Shown here in pieces: positions 45,406 to 55,370 of a stretch of 64,000 nt of DNA. The number at the start of each line of letters is the position of its first letter. The stretch's first letter is position 1. Source of the DNA: Exiguobacterium sp. AM39-5BH (GTDB taxonomy: Bacteria > Bacillota > Bacilli > Exiguobacteriales > Exiguobacteriaceae); the NCBI RefSeq assembly GCF_003467445.1, contig NZ_QSGS01000007.1, positions 1 through 64,000 of the forward strand, read 5' to 3'. The notes below the pieces were generated by a model. It ran no database searches and was not told where the DNA came from. It worked only from the letters and a program-made list of their open reading frames with translations. The translations under genes were made by a program, and so were the position numbers.

Positions 45406-46093
45406 ATACGGTCGACTGTTCAAAATATTCGGGATGGTCAATCCTTAGTTCACGTGCATCGAATTGGAGTACCTCTTCTTTCCGGAGGCGTGATAAAATA
45501 TGTGATACGGTCTCTCTTGATGTGCCTGATAGACGCGAGAGTTCAATCGTCGTAAACGGACAACGGACGCGTATACCAGCGGCCTCAGGTTCTCCGAGGT
45601 CCTCGATCAAATAATGAATCGTGTTGAGCACACGCTCCGTCGCATTAGGAGTGATGATTTCTTGGACACGCCGTTCGTGCAAATCAAGAATCCGATTCAT
45701 TTGTCCGACAATGTAGAGCAACATCGACGCGTTGCGGGAAACGAGTTGTTCAAACCGATCCGTTGGCATATAGATGACCTCAATGTCGGTCAACGCTTCC
45801 GCTGAATGTTGATAAAATGGTTCTGTCATCAAGCCCCGATATGGAAATAGTTGCTTCGGTTTCAAGTAGTCCACGTATTGATGGGTTGCCGTCTCGTTAC
45901 AGCGTTCCAGCTTCACATAACCGCTGATTAAAAAGTAAATGCGTTCCCGAGGATCACCTTCCATGAACAACAGTTGTCCTTTTCGGTACGTGCGACAATA
46001 GACATGAGGCAACATCGCTTCGAGTTCACGCGAGGCACATTTGGCGAACACATCGAGTTGTCGCAAGTCGTCCACGGTCCATTTCGGTTTCAT
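45404..46093 (-). CDS. Crp/Fnr-family transcription regulator (ArcR-like)
   Basis: 229 residues. The N-terminal cyclic-nucleotide-binding-type beta-barrel includes KGQLLFMEGDPRERIYFLISGYVKLE (~38-63, e.g. FMEGDPRERIYFLISG). A long dimer helix is followed by a winged helix-turn-helix with recognition helix SGTSRETVSHILSRL (~189-203). The RETVSH pattern fits recognition of TGTGA half-sites. No iron-sulfur cysteine cluster as in Fnr. Its closeness to the arc operon and TGTGA-N6-TCACA-like sites at arcA suggest ArcR function. Confidence 0.85.
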   Translation of the reverse strand: MKPKWTVDDLRQLDVFAKCASRELEAMLPHVYCRTYRKGQLLFMEGDPRERIYFLISGYVKLERCNETATHQYVDYLKPKQLFPYRGLMTEPFYQHSAEALTDIEVIYMPTDRFEQLVSRNASMLLYIVGQMNRILDLHERRVQEIITPNATERVLNTIHYLIEDLGEPEAAGIRVRCPFTTIELSRLSGTSRETVSHILSRLRKEEVLQFDARELRIDHPEYFEQSTV

Positions 46094-46147
46094 ATTGAAT
46101 CCTCCAATCCATCTCGACTCTCATTTTAGTATAGTCGTATTCGCTTA

Positions 46148-46161
46148 TGAAAACGCTTACA
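46148..46161. promoter_or_regulatory. Catabolite-responsive element (cre) before the Crp/Fnr gene
   Basis: TGAAAACGCTTACA (minus strand TGTAAGCGTTTTCA) is a perfect cre. A minus-strand TATACT lies ~15 bases downstream, so the cre overlaps the -35 region and CcpA binding should repress the gene on good carbon sources. Confidence 0.75.
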
Positions 46162-46177
46162 ATTTCTGACGATTTTC

Positions 46178-46208
46178 TGACAAAAAGAGAGAGGCGAGCC
46201 CCTCTCTT
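46178..46208 (-). terminator. Terminator after GH31 gene
   Basis: AAGAGAGGGG pairs with CCTCTCTCTT around CTCG on the minus strand, then TTTTTG. Confidence 0.75.
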
Positions 46209-46223
46209 ATCCCCATAAATTAT

Positions 46224-48566
46224 TTAGTCGAGCATCAACTCCATAATCGCATCCTGTAGGTCACGGTCGAGTTCGAGTGCGTGCAAGTCGAACAACCATG
46301 CCTCGAGCCGTGTCTTCGCGGCCGCTGATCGATACAAGCGGTCTTTCAAATCGTACGAGATCTCAGCGCGATCCAAGAATCGGTATAACCGATCGAGCCG
46401 ATGGTTGTTCGTCGTCAGTTCGACCGGGAGCGTCACAGTCATCTCCTCGCCAATCGAACCTAGCTCGAGGCGGAGCGTCTGTGTTTCCCGATCGTATTCG
46501 CCGGAACCGGTCACACCTCGGAGCAACAACGTGATACTGCGGTCGGACGGCAAGACGGAGCCGTCTCCCGTCACTTGGATATGCAGACTCCGTTCTTCCC
46601 AATCGAGCGTGAATGTCGTCTCGGCATAAGCCCCCAGCTCGAAACTCCGATCCAACCCATTATCTTCATAGAGGGTGAATGTGTTCGACGCCCCCGGGAA
46701 GATGAGTACTTCCAAGTCGGCCGGATTGTCGGTGTCGTTTCGACCGGAACGATGTGGTGCCATCGGGATGATGGCGCCGGCTTTGGCGAACACCGCCTGA
46801 TCCTCGAGCCCGCGGAACACACGAACCGATTTGTCCCCGCTGTAGCGATGACCGGTAAAGAAATCGAACCAGTCACCTTTCGGTAGCCAGACGTTCGTCG
46901 CCGCCACGTGAAGCTGTCGATTCATCGGTTCGACGATTGGGGAGACGATGAGTTCACTGCCGAAGTAATACTCGTTCGGTACCTCGTACGCCGCATCTTC
47001 ATCCGGATGCTCATAGTACATCGGTAAGATGAGTGGCAAGGCACCGGCATGGTTGCGCCAGTTCATCGTATAGATGTATGGAATCAACTGATGGCGCAGA
47101 CGTAGGAACGTCTTCATCGACCGTTCCGCCTCGAGGCCGAAGCGCCACGGTTCCTTGCCGTTGAATGTACTAAACGTCGAGTGCAGTCGCATGATTGGGC
47201 TGAACACTCCGAATGCGACCCAGCGTGCGGCCAGCTCATCATCTTTCGAGCCGCGGTAATGGCCACCGATATCATGGCTCCACCAGCCATAACCGATATT
47301 GGCCGCCGTCGCGGTAAAGTACGGTTGGAACGCCAGTGACGCCCACGAGATCAACGTGTCCCCCGAGAATCCGATTGGATAGCGATGACTGCCGGGGCCC
47401 GCATAACGAGAGAAAATGAGCGGTCGGTTGCCGTCTCGGGCGATGTCGGCCGCGTGGTAGTGATTCAACATCCAGAGCGGGTCGAGCCCTTCCATTTTAG
47501 AGGTCGAGCCTTGCTGCCAGTCAATCCACCAAAAATCGACGCCGTCGACTTCATGCGGATGATGCATCTGCTCAAAATAAGCTTGAATGAAACGTTTATC
47601 GGAGAAGTCGAACGGGATGCGGTCGCCGTGAGATGGATCGAGTCCCATCGCTTCCGCCATCGCCGCGTATTGGTCTTCGAACGCTCGTACGCCGTCGGCC
47701 GGATGCAAGTTTAACGTGACGAGCAGCGCTTCGTCCTTCAGCCACGTCAAAAAGCCTTTCGGGTCCGGGAAGAGATTCTTATTCCACGAATAGCCCGTCC
47801 ATCCGCTCCCGTATTCTTCCGGGATATCGGTGATATGCCAATCCATGTCGATGACACTGACCGAGAACGGGATGTCTTCTGTCTTGAAACGGCGCATGAG
47901 CTCTTTATATTCCGTCTCATCGTAACGCCAATAACGGCTCCACCAGTTGCCGAGTGCTTTTCGCGGCAAGAGCGGCGTCGGTCCCGTCAATTGGTAGAAG
48001 TCCCGAAGCGCCCGTTTATACTCGTGGCCGTAACCGAAGTAATAGAGGTCATGAATGCCTTTGCGTCGCGGTTCGACGAAACGGTCTTCCGTCATGATAA
48101 ATGAGTTCGAATCATCGATGACGGCGTAGCCTTGCTTCGAGGCGATGCCTTCCTCGAGCTCCGTCGCCCCGTCGACATGGTCGAGCGTCCGGGCTGTCCC
48201 TTTCAACGTCCGTTCCGGGCCGTTGAACGTATAGCGGCTATAGTACGTACTGAAATTCCCTTTTACGTCGACATAGAGCGTGTTCGGTGCGAACGGTCCT
48301 TTCGTGTAATACAAATGGACGTGCTCCGTGATGATTTGCAGCTCCGTCTCATCTTCGATGACGCGATACTCGGGTACGTCGAACGACCGGTTAAACACGA
48401 CTTGGGTCGGCCGGTCCTCGAACACCCCGTCCTCTGCATATTCCATCCGAATCAGTTGGCTCGTCAATACCGTGAAGCGGTAACAGCTCCCTTGAACGAT
48501 CGCCCGATCCTCTGCCTGCGGTTTCATTTGTTGCGTATAGACGTTCTCCTCTTCAAATAGACGCAT
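46224..48566 (-). CDS. Glycoside hydrolase family 31 (alpha-glucosidase/alpha-xylosidase type)
   Basis: 780-residue retaining glycosidase. N-terminal beta-sandwich (~15-210), then the catalytic barrel. The nucleophile aspartate is in VDFWWIDWQQGS (~347-358) and the acid/base in GFSGDTLISWASL (~412-424). C-terminal DUF5110-like sheets (~640-720). Cytoplasmic (no signal). The start is uncertain: 48566 lacks a close ribosome site and translation could begin a few codons later. A cre-like site lies 44 bases upstream. Exact sugar not assignable. Confidence 0.88.
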   Translation of the reverse strand: MRLFEEENVYTQQMKPQAEDRAIVQGSCYRFTVLTSQLIRMEYAEDGVFEDRPTQVVFNRSFDVPEYRVIEDETELQIITEHVHLYYTKGPFAPNTLYVDVKGNFSTYYSRYTFNGPERTLKGTARTLDHVDGATELEEGIASKQGYAVIDDSNSFIMTEDRFVEPRRKGIHDLYYFGYGHEYKRALRDFYQLTGPTPLLPRKALGNWWSRYWRYDETEYKELMRRFKTEDIPFSVSVIDMDWHITDIPEEYGSGWTGYSWNKNLFPDPKGFLTWLKDEALLVTLNLHPADGVRAFEDQYAAMAEAMGLDPSHGDRIPFDFSDKRFIQAYFEQMHHPHEVDGVDFWWIDWQQGSTSKMEGLDPLWMLNHYHAADIARDGNRPLIFSRYAGPGSHRYPIGFSGDTLISWASLAFQPYFTATAANIGYGWWSHDIGGHYRGSKDDELAARWVAFGVFSPIMRLHSTFSTFNGKEPWRFGLEAERSMKTFLRLRHQLIPYIYTMNWRNHAGALPLILPMYYEHPDEDAAYEVPNEYYFGSELIVSPIVEPMNRQLHVAATNVWLPKGDWFDFFTGHRYSGDKSVRVFRGLEDQAVFAKAGAIIPMAPHRSGRNDTDNPADLEVLIFPGASNTFTLYEDNGLDRSFELGAYAETTFTLDWEERSLHIQVTGDGSVLPSDRSITLLLRGVTGSGEYDRETQTLRLELGSIGEEMTVTLPVELTTNNHRLDRLYRFLDRAEISYDLKDRLYRSAAAKTRLEAWLFDLHALELDRDLQDAIMELMLD

Positions 48567-48609
48567 AAGCTCGAGCGTTCCCGCTCCTCGTCACTTCCCT
48601 TCTAGATAG

Positions 48610-48623
48610 TGCAAACGTTTACA
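48610..48623. promoter_or_regulatory. Candidate cre upstream of the GH31 gene
   Basis: TGCAAACGTTTACA (minus strand TGTAAACGTTTGCA) matches the CcpA consensus at 13 of 14 positions. It may also be a site for another LacI-family repressor. Confidence 0.65.
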
Positions 48624-48707
48624 CTAACGATGATAACAATGTCTAAATCGACATACAACTTCCCTTCCCCATGTCGGGCCATAAAAAACGACGAGATACC
48701 ATTTCAG

Positions 48708-48740
48708 GAAAAAAACCGCAGACGCGGACATCTGCGGTTT
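48708..48740 (-). terminator. Terminator after arcC
   Basis: AAACCGCAGA (48713-48722) pairs with TCTGCGGTTT (48731-48740), with a T-run on the minus strand. It marks the end of arcABDC. Confidence 0.88.
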
Positions 48741-48745
48741 CGTGC

Positions 48746-49707
48746 TTATTGTTGGAGCGTCGCGGCGAGGCGGACGCGCGTCCCGACTTCGCCTCGGACC
48801 GCCGCAAGGGCTTGCTCAAGCGACGTGATGACAGCGACCCGGTCCTGGCCTGATTCGGCGAATTGCAGGGCGGCCCGAACTTTTGGCAACATGCTGCCCG
48901 GTGCGAACTGGCCTTCGGCGATATACGTCTCAAGTTGCTCTTTCGTCGTCTCCTCGAGCGCCCGTGCCGACGGTGTGCCGTAATCGACGAACACGTGCTC
49001 GACGGCCGTCAAAATGAGAAGCATGTCGGCATCGACGAGATCGGCGAGTTTCGCAGCGGCGAAATCTTTATCGATGACCGCCTCGACACCGACGTATCCT
49101 TCTGGTGTATCGATGACGGGAATCCCGCCGCCGCCAGAGGCGACGACGATGTGCTCATGGGCGACGAGGTCACGGATGACCGCATGCTCAAGAATCGCGA
49201 CTGGAAACGGGCTTGGGACGACGCGACGATAGCCGCGGCCCGCGTCTTCTTTGAACACATACCCTGTCGTCCGTTCGATTTGTTGCGCTTCCGCCTCGTC
49301 GTAGAAAGGACCGATCGGTTTCGTCGGGTGACTAAAGGCGCTATCGTTCGGGTCGACGACCGAACGTGTGACGATTGGTGCGACCGAACGTTCTAGACCA
49401 CGTGCTCTCAGTGCTTTCGTGAGGGCGTTTTCGAACCAATAGCCGATCATCCCTTGCGTCATCGCCCCGCAGACGTCGAGTGGCAAAGCCGGTGTCGCCG
49501 GACTGTCTGATGCGGCCTGTTGTAACATCAAATTTCCGACTTGCGGCCCGTTCCCATGGGTGATGATGACTTCGTTTCCTTCGGCGACAAGTGCGGCCAG
49601 TGATTCAGCCGTCGCTCGATGGCTCGAATTTGAGCTTCGGCCGTCGCATCTTTTCCTTGTTGAATCGCATTTCCACCTAGAGCGATAACTACTCGTTTAT
49701 TTCGCAT
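48746..49707 (-). pseudogene. arcC: Carbamate kinase, one-base frameshift
   Basis: Last step of the arginine deiminase pathway: carbamoyl phosphate + ADP gives ATP. ATG 49707 opens [18 protein letters not shown], the family N-terminus. The frame breaks at 49612, where one T of TT is missing. Restoring it yields [37 protein letters not shown] (shown in part: [14 protein letters not shown]) and 320 residues. Downstream motifs [22 protein letters not shown] and AVITSLEQA are intact. Probable sequencing error, since the rest of arc is intact. Confidence 0.9.
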
Positions 49708-49722
49708 ATTGGTTTCCCCCGA

Positions 49723-51198
49723 TCAAAAGACTGAGATATTTCCTGAGATGATGCGCACGACGGCCAAGATGGCGAGCGCGGTCAACATACCGGCTACAAT
49801 CCACTCCGTCTTCGTCAACGTCTTAATGCCGTTCTCACGCTGGGCCTTGATATAGAGCAACGTCCCCGGCGCATATAACAATGTCGTAAGAAGAAGATAG
49901 TCGATTCCGGCCGCGTAGATGAGCCAAATTCCATAAATCGATGCGACGGCTCCGATGAGGATGTCTCGGGTCCGCCGTTCACCCGCATTGTAACCGATGC
50001 CGTTCTTGGCGACTTTGACTTGATAAAAGGCCGAGAAGGCATACGGGATCAAGATGGCACTCGAAGCAAGCGAGAAGGCGAAGTTATATGCCGCATCCGA
50101 GAACAGGAACGTGAAGAGGAACAATTGAATCAATCCGTTCGTAAGCCAAAGTGCGTTGGCCGGCGCGTTATTTTTATTCTCTTTCGTGAACCATTTTGGG
50201 AACACACCGTCTTTCCCGGCCACGAATGGGATCTCTGCGGCCAGTAACGTCCAACCGAGCCATGCCCCAAGGACAGAGATAACGAGACCGGCGTTAATGA
50301 GCATGGCTCCCCACGGACCGACCGCTGATTCGAGCAAGTACGCCATCGCTGGTCGGGAAGCATTCGCCACGTTTTCTGGATTCATGAGACCGAGCGACAT
50401 GACTGAGATGAGCAAATAGATGATAAGTGTCCCAAGCAATCCAATGACTGTTGCTTTCCCGACATCCGAACGTTTACGGGCCCGTCCGGACAAGACGACC
50501 GCTCCTTCGACGCCGATGAACACCCATAATGTGACGAGCATCGTCGAGACGACCTGTTCTCTCACACTACTCCACGAGAATCCGCCTTGCCCCCAAAAAT
50601 CAAATGTGAAATTATCGAGGTTGAAGAAGAATAACGTGATGGTGATAAAAGCAAAAATCGGAACAAGTTTCGCGATTGTCGTGATGATATTGATCATCGA
50701 CGCTTCATGAATTCCTCGTAAAATGAGCGAATGGACGAGCCACAGCATAATCGAGGCCCCGATGATGGAGGCGATATTTTGACCACCTTCGAAGATTGGG
50801 AAGAAATAACCGATTGAACTGAACAGAAGTGTCGCATAGGCGACGTTACCGAGCCAAGCGGAGAGCCAGTAGCCCCACGCCGAGTTAAATCCCATAAACT
50901 GACCGAAACCAGCCCGGGCGTAACTGTACACCCCACCGTCGAGGTCTGGTCGACGCATCGTCAAGTTTTGAAAACTGAGTCCAAGCGCGATAATCCCGAT
51001 CCCAGTGATGACCCACCCGATCAAAATCGCCCCCGCATTCGCACCTTGGGCCAAATCTGCCGCTAAGTTAAAAGCACCGCCACCAATCATTGAACCGACG
51101 ACGAGCGCCGTCAACGCCCCGAGCCCTAATCGTCGATCCTTTTTTTCCGGTTGTACGCTAGCCGTTCCATTTGAGTCATGCGCTATTTTCGTAGACAT
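49723..51198 (-). CDS. arcD: Arginine/ornithine antiporter
   Basis: Exchanges extracellular arginine for ornithine, feeding the deiminase pathway. 491 residues, 12-13 helices of the APC superfamily. Helix-1 motif is VGSMIGGGAFNLAADLAQGANAG (~34-56, e.g. SMIGGGAFNLAADLAQG). LWVFIGVEGAVVLSGRARKRSDVG is the helix-6 region. I chose ATG 51198 (MSTKIAHD), nine bases from AAAGGG. ATG 51216 is less well placed. Confidence 0.93.
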   Translation of the reverse strand: MSTKIAHDSNGTASVQPEKKDRRLGLGALTALVVGSMIGGGAFNLAADLAQGANAGAILIGWVITGIGIIALGLSFQNLTMRRPDLDGGVYSYARAGFGQFMGFNSAWGYWLSAWLGNVAYATLLFSSIGYFFPIFEGGQNIASIIGASIMLWLVHSLILRGIHEASMINIITTIAKLVPIFAFITITLFFFNLDNFTFDFWGQGGFSWSSVREQVVSTMLVTLWVFIGVEGAVVLSGRARKRSDVGKATVIGLLGTLIIYLLISVMSLGLMNPENVANASRPAMAYLLESAVGPWGAMLINAGLVISVLGAWLGWTLLAAEIPFVAGKDGVFPKWFTKENKNNAPANALWLTNGLIQLFLFTFLFSDAAYNFAFSLASSAILIPYAFSAFYQVKVAKNGIGYNAGERRTRDILIGAVASIYGIWLIYAAGIDYLLLTTLLYAPGTLLYIKAQRENGIKTLTKTEWIVAGMLTALAILAVVRIISGNISVF

Positions 51199-51251
51199 TG
51201 AACTCATCCCTTTCATTTAGTACGAATCGGAGGGGAAACCCCTCCCATCCG

Positions 51252-52280
51252 TCAGCGTTCAAGCCATTCGGTTGTGTCGGTGAGTGTCGCCGCCATCACA
51301 GCTTTAATCGTATGCATCCGATTTTCCGCCTCATCAAAGACGTAGGAATGACGGCTCCGGAATACCTCGTCCGTGACCTCCATCTCAGTCAGACCATATT
51401 CGGCCTGGATGGCTCGGCCGACCTCGGTCTCCAAGTCGTGGAAGGCCGGCAGACAATGGAGGAACATGACGTCTGGATTATTCGTCTTCATGAGCATGTC
51501 CATGTTCACTTGGTAAGGATGGAGCAACTTGATCCGTTCAGCAAACTCGGCTTCTTCGCCCATCGATACCCACACATCCGTGTAAATCACGTCGGCGTCG
51601 GCGACCGCTTCATCAATGCTTTCCGTCAACGTGATTTTCGCCCCCGTCTCGGTCGCGACCGAACGGGCAAAATCGACGATCTCATCTGACGGCCAGAGCG
51701 ATTTCGGTGCACAGATTCGCATATCCATTCCGACTTTGGCCCCACCAATGAGAAGCGTGTTGCCCATATTGTTGCGTCCATCACCCACATAGACGAAGCG
51801 AATACCGGAAAGATGACCCTTCTGTTCTTTGACGGTCAAGAAGTCGGCCAAGATCTGGGTCGGGTGGTACAAGTCCGTCAAGCCGTTCCATACTGGGACG
51901 CCGGCGTCTTTGGCCAATCCTTCGACCGTCTCATGGGCAAATCCGCGGAACTGGATGCCATCGAACATACGACCGAGCACGATGGCCGTGTCCCGGACCG
52001 ATTCTTTTTTGCCGAACTGGATGTCCGATTTCCCGAGGTATTCCGGATGCATGCCGAGATCAATGGCCGCCACCGTAAACGCACAACGCGTGCGCGTCGA
52101 TGGTTTTTCAAACAATAACGCCACATTCTTCCCTTCACAAATTCGATGCGGGACGCCCTGTTGTTTTTGACGCTTGAAGGCGGCCGATAAATCAATCAAA
52201 TAGTTCAACTCGTCTCCTGAAAAATCGTTCAATGAAAGAAAATGACGGCCTTTCAAATCAAAGTTGTACGTTGTGGACAT
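51252..52280 (-). CDS. arcB: Ornithine carbamoyltransferase, catabolic
   Basis: Splits citrulline into ornithine and carbamoyl phosphate. 342 residues. The carbamoyl-phosphate loop is [12 protein letters not shown] (~53-64), then [11 protein letters not shown] and the catalytic cysteine in [11 protein letters not shown] (~273-283). The position between arcA and arcD argues for the catabolic rather than the biosynthetic (argF) role. Sixteen bases after arcA. Confidence 0.95.
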   Translation of the reverse strand: MSTTYNFDLKGRHFLSLNDFSGDELNYLIDLSAAFKRQKQQGVPHRICEGKNVALLFEKPSTRTRCAFTVAAIDLGMHPEYLGKSDIQFGKKESVRDTAIVLGRMFDGIQFRGFAHETVEGLAKDAGVPVWNGLTDLYHPTQILADFLTVKEQKGHLSGIRFVYVGDGRNNMGNTLLIGGAKVGMDMRICAPKSLWPSDEIVDFARSVATETGAKITLTESIDEAVADADVIYTDVWVSMGEEAEFAERIKLLHPYQVNMDMLMKTNNPDVMFLHCLPAFHDLETEVGRAIQAEYGLTEMEVTDEVFRSRHSYVFDEAENRMHTIKAVMAATLTDTTEWLER

Positions 52281-52296
52281 GCTCGTCTCCTCCTCG

Positions 52297-53568
52297 TTAA
52301 ATGTCTTCGCGGATGATTGGACAACTCATACAGCGTGGGCCCCCACGGCCACGCGACAGTTCACTCGACATGATTTCGATGACTTCGACACCTTCCGAAC
52401 GGAGCAATTCGTTCGAGACGTAGTTACGATCATATGTGACGACGACCCCTGGCGCAATAGCAAGCGTGTTCGATCCATCGTTCCACTGCTCGCGGGCAGC
52501 CGCAATCGGGTCTCCGCCCCCACATGGGATTAAGACGATCTCATCGAGACCGAGCGCTTTTTTCAGTACGTTCAATAAATCAGTATGTTGCGTGATGTGA
52601 AGCTCGCCTTCTGTGTTCAAGGTCAGTTCAAAGATATTCATCTTTCCTCCCGGTCCTTGAATGAACGGATGAATCGTGAACTTGTCACGGTCGACCATCG
52701 TGAAGACCGTGTCAAGATGCATGAAGGCACGTGACTTCGGTATCTCGATCGCGATGACTTTCTTAAATGTGCCGCCGTTATTCAACAAATTGAGAGCGAC
52801 CCGCTCGATTCCTTGTGCGGTCGTCCGTTCCGAGATTCCGATGGCAACGACTTCTTTTGATAATACGAGCTCATCGCCTCCTTCCATGGCGAAGCGATAG
52901 TCGCGGTCCGACCAGATCGGGATGTCATGTTTCGCGAAGCGTGGGTGGTAACGCATAATATACTGTGTAAATAACGATTCGCGGCGTCGGGCCGGTTCTT
53001 TCATCCGATTGATTGAGAGGCCGTTTCCAATTGCTGCTGCCGGGTCCCGGGTGAAGTATAAGTTCGGCATCGGGTCGAGATAGAACGGGTACGTATCCTC
53101 AATCATCTCGTGTAAATGACGGCGTTTTTCCGGCTTGATCTCAGATTTCCGTATCCCGGCCATGACGGTTTCAATTAACTTCTCATTATCGTAGGCGAGC
53201 AAATATTCTTTCAATGTCTCATACGAGCCGTTGATGTTTGATTTGGACTCCGATAAAATATCGGCGACGAAACGCTCGCGGACGCCTGGCAGTGACAACG
53301 TCTCCGCCATAAGTTTTTCAAGATAGAGCACTTCGACACCACGATTTTGAAGAGCACTCGCGAAGTAGTCATGTTCTTTTTGAATGACTGGAAGATGGGG
53401 AATGTCGTCAAACAGGAGTCGTTCTAAATATTCCGGGGTCAAATTTTCTAATTCGCGACCTGGGCGTTTCAACAGGACGGTCTTGAGTTCACCAATTTCT
53501 GAATACACGTGGATCGGATGTTTCAGCGTAGTATCCCGTGCGGTTTGTTGTTCCGTCATCGATATCAT
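52297..53568 (-). CDS. arcA: Arginine deiminase
   Basis: Hydrolyses arginine to citrulline and ammonia, for ATP supply and acid tolerance. 423 residues. Motifs: [19 protein letters not shown] (~174-192), catalytic [15 protein letters not shown] (His/Asp), and the catalytic cysteine in [13 protein letters not shown] near the C-terminus. AGGAAG precedes ATG 53568. First gene of arcA-arcB-arcD-arcC. Confidence 0.96.
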   Translation of the reverse strand: MISMTEQQTARDTTLKHPIHVYSEIGELKTVLLKRPGRELENLTPEYLERLLFDDIPHLPVIQKEHDYFASALQNRGVEVLYLEKLMAETLSLPGVRERFVADILSESKSNINGSYETLKEYLLAYDNEKLIETVMAGIRKSEIKPEKRRHLHEMIEDTYPFYLDPMPNLYFTRDPAAAIGNGLSINRMKEPARRRESLFTQYIMRYHPRFAKHDIPIWSDRDYRFAMEGGDELVLSKEVVAIGISERTTAQGIERVALNLLNNGGTFKKVIAIEIPKSRAFMHLDTVFTMVDRDKFTIHPFIQGPGGKMNIFELTLNTEGELHITQHTDLLNVLKKALGLDEIVLIPCGGGDPIAAAREQWNDGSNTLAIAPGVVVTYDRNYVSNELLRSEGVEVIEIMSSELSRGRGGPRCMSCPIIREDI

Positions 53569-53656
53569 CTCGCTTCCTCCTTGTGATTCGGGTATGTTGC
53601 TACCCTTACAATATCAACTTACCCTTTTCCACGATGGGAAAGTCCGACGTTAGGTG

Positions 53657-53672
53657 TGTGACCGATTCCACA
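53657..53672. promoter_or_regulatory. Crp/Fnr (ArcR)-type operator upstream of arcA
   Basis: TGTGA-N6-CCACA (minus strand TGTGG-N6-TCACA) matches 9 of 10. It is centred ~63 bases upstream of a likely start point (-10 TATTGT, minus strand 53608-53613). The -35 is poor, as expected for activator-dependent promoters. Confidence 0.6.
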
Positions 53673-53868
53673 GAAAAGTGTATAGACGATGACGTGATAT
53701 GAATGAACAATCACTCGATAAACAGTGAGCCCCCTTCAGTTGAGAAGAAGTAACGCATACACGTTGTATAGATTGTGAAAAAAATTCATAACATTTTTTT
53801 GATTTTGTTTGAGCCCGCTTAAAGACATGACATAATATAGACAAATGATGTGAAAAGGAAGTGAGTCG

Positions 53869-55226
53869 ATGGCAATCGAACGTACAGAACGCACCCGTCA
53901 TGAAACCCAAGTGACAGCGCTCATCCAAAAAGGGGACCCGGTCGATTTCCGCGACGTATTCCTCACGCTTCACCCAGGTGAACAGGCCGACCTCTTTATC
54001 GAACTTGAGTTACGGGACCGCCAGTTCGTCTACGATGCCTTATCCCCCGAATCGTTTACCGATTTGTTTGAAAAACTCGAGCTTGAAGAGCAAACACAGT
54101 TCATTCAAGAGATGCCTCGCCCGTTCGCGGTGCGTGTGTTGAACGACATGTTCTCCGATAACGCTGCTGACTTGATGACCGAACTCCCAGACGACTTCAT
54201 GAACGAACTGTTCGAGTTGATGGATGAGACCGAAGCGACCGAGGTCAAAGAGTTGATGCGCTACCCGGACGATACAGCCGGCGCGATCATGACGACCGAG
54301 TTCATCGTGTTGAAGGCGGACAAGACCGTCGGTGAGACGCTCGAAGACTTACGTGAGCTCGGGCCGGAAGCCGAAACCATTTACTATTTATACGTCATCG
54401 ATACGAATCGACGGCTTGTCGGTGTCGTCTCACTCCGCGACTTGATCGTTTCTCCGCTCGATGTGCAAATCACAGACATCATGGGTCGGCGTGTCGTATC
54501 GGCTCATGTCCTCGCCGACCAAGAAGATTTGGCCCGGACCGTTCAAAAATATGACTTATTGGCCCTGCCTGTCATCGACAACGAAGATCATCTGCTGGGG
54601 ATTATTACGGTCGACGATGTCATGGACGTCATCGAACGCGAGACGACCGAGGATTTTGAAGAGCTGTCGGCGACGAAAGGATCGTCTGACATCAATATGG
54701 GACCAGTCGAAGCGGCGATAAAGCGGGCGCCTGGATTATCAGTCTCATGTTCCTCGGGATGATTACCGCATCCACAATCGGAGGCTTCGAGGACACGCTT
54801 GAAACGATTGTCCTCCTTGCCGTCTTCATGCCGCTCGTCATGGGTTCGGCCGGTAACGCCGCCACTCAATCGCTCGTCGTGGCCGTCCGCTCGATCGCGC
54901 TCGGGACAATCAATCGCAAAAACGTATTGAAGATGATTCGCCGCGAGTTCGGGACAGGGCTGTTGCTCGGTCTCGCCTGTATGGTCGTCATCTTCGGCGT
55001 CATCACCGTCCTGTATGACAGCGCCTTGATCGGGATGATTGTCGGTCTATCAATTTTTGCATCGCTCAGTGTGGCGACCATCGTCGGGACGCTCGTGCCG
55101 CTCCTCATCAATCGATTGAAACTTGATCCGGCCGTCGCGTCGGGTCCGTTCATCACGACGGTCATCGACAATGTAGGTTTGATTATTTATTTCACGGTCG
55201 CGACTTTGTTGCTTCGCTTCTTTTGA
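53869..55226 (+). pseudogene. mgtE: Magnesium transporter, one-base frameshift between cytoplasmic and membrane domains
   Basis: Mg2+ channel with an N-terminal superhelical domain (~20-130), a CBS pair (~135-255) and a C-terminal five-helix pore. The frame ends shortly after EAAIKRAP because one T of TT is missing at 54732. Restoring it gives APWIISLMFLGMITASTIGGFE and the pore motifs VMGSAGNAATQSL and GPFITTVIDNVGLIIYF. 452 residues in all, the normal length. No M-box riboswitch was found in the short leader. Likely sequencing error. Confidence 0.88.
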
Positions 55227-55227
55227 C

Positions 55228-55254
55228 ACCTGACGTTTCAGGTGTCTTTTTTTG
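55228..55254 (+). terminator. Terminator after mgtE
   Basis: ACACCTGA pairs with TTCAGGTGT around CGT, followed by TTTTTTT. Confidence 0.85.
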
Positions 55255-55370
55255 TGGAACGCTTTATTACATTTGTTTTACAAAAGAAAAAACGGGAAAT
55301 AATCATCTTGTTTGATGGGTAATGACAAGAAGTACTTATATATAAGAAGCAAGTAAGGGAGGGAACGTCG

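Noticed and set aside
48132..48560. 142-residue plus-strand ORF opposite the GH31 N-terminus
   Set aside because: Antisense shadow, without a start signal or recognisable domain.
53573..53868. M-box (magnesium) riboswitch before mgtE
   Set aside because: A promoter-like element (TTGAGC...TAATAT) leaves a leader of only ~25 bases, and no M-box core sequences are present.
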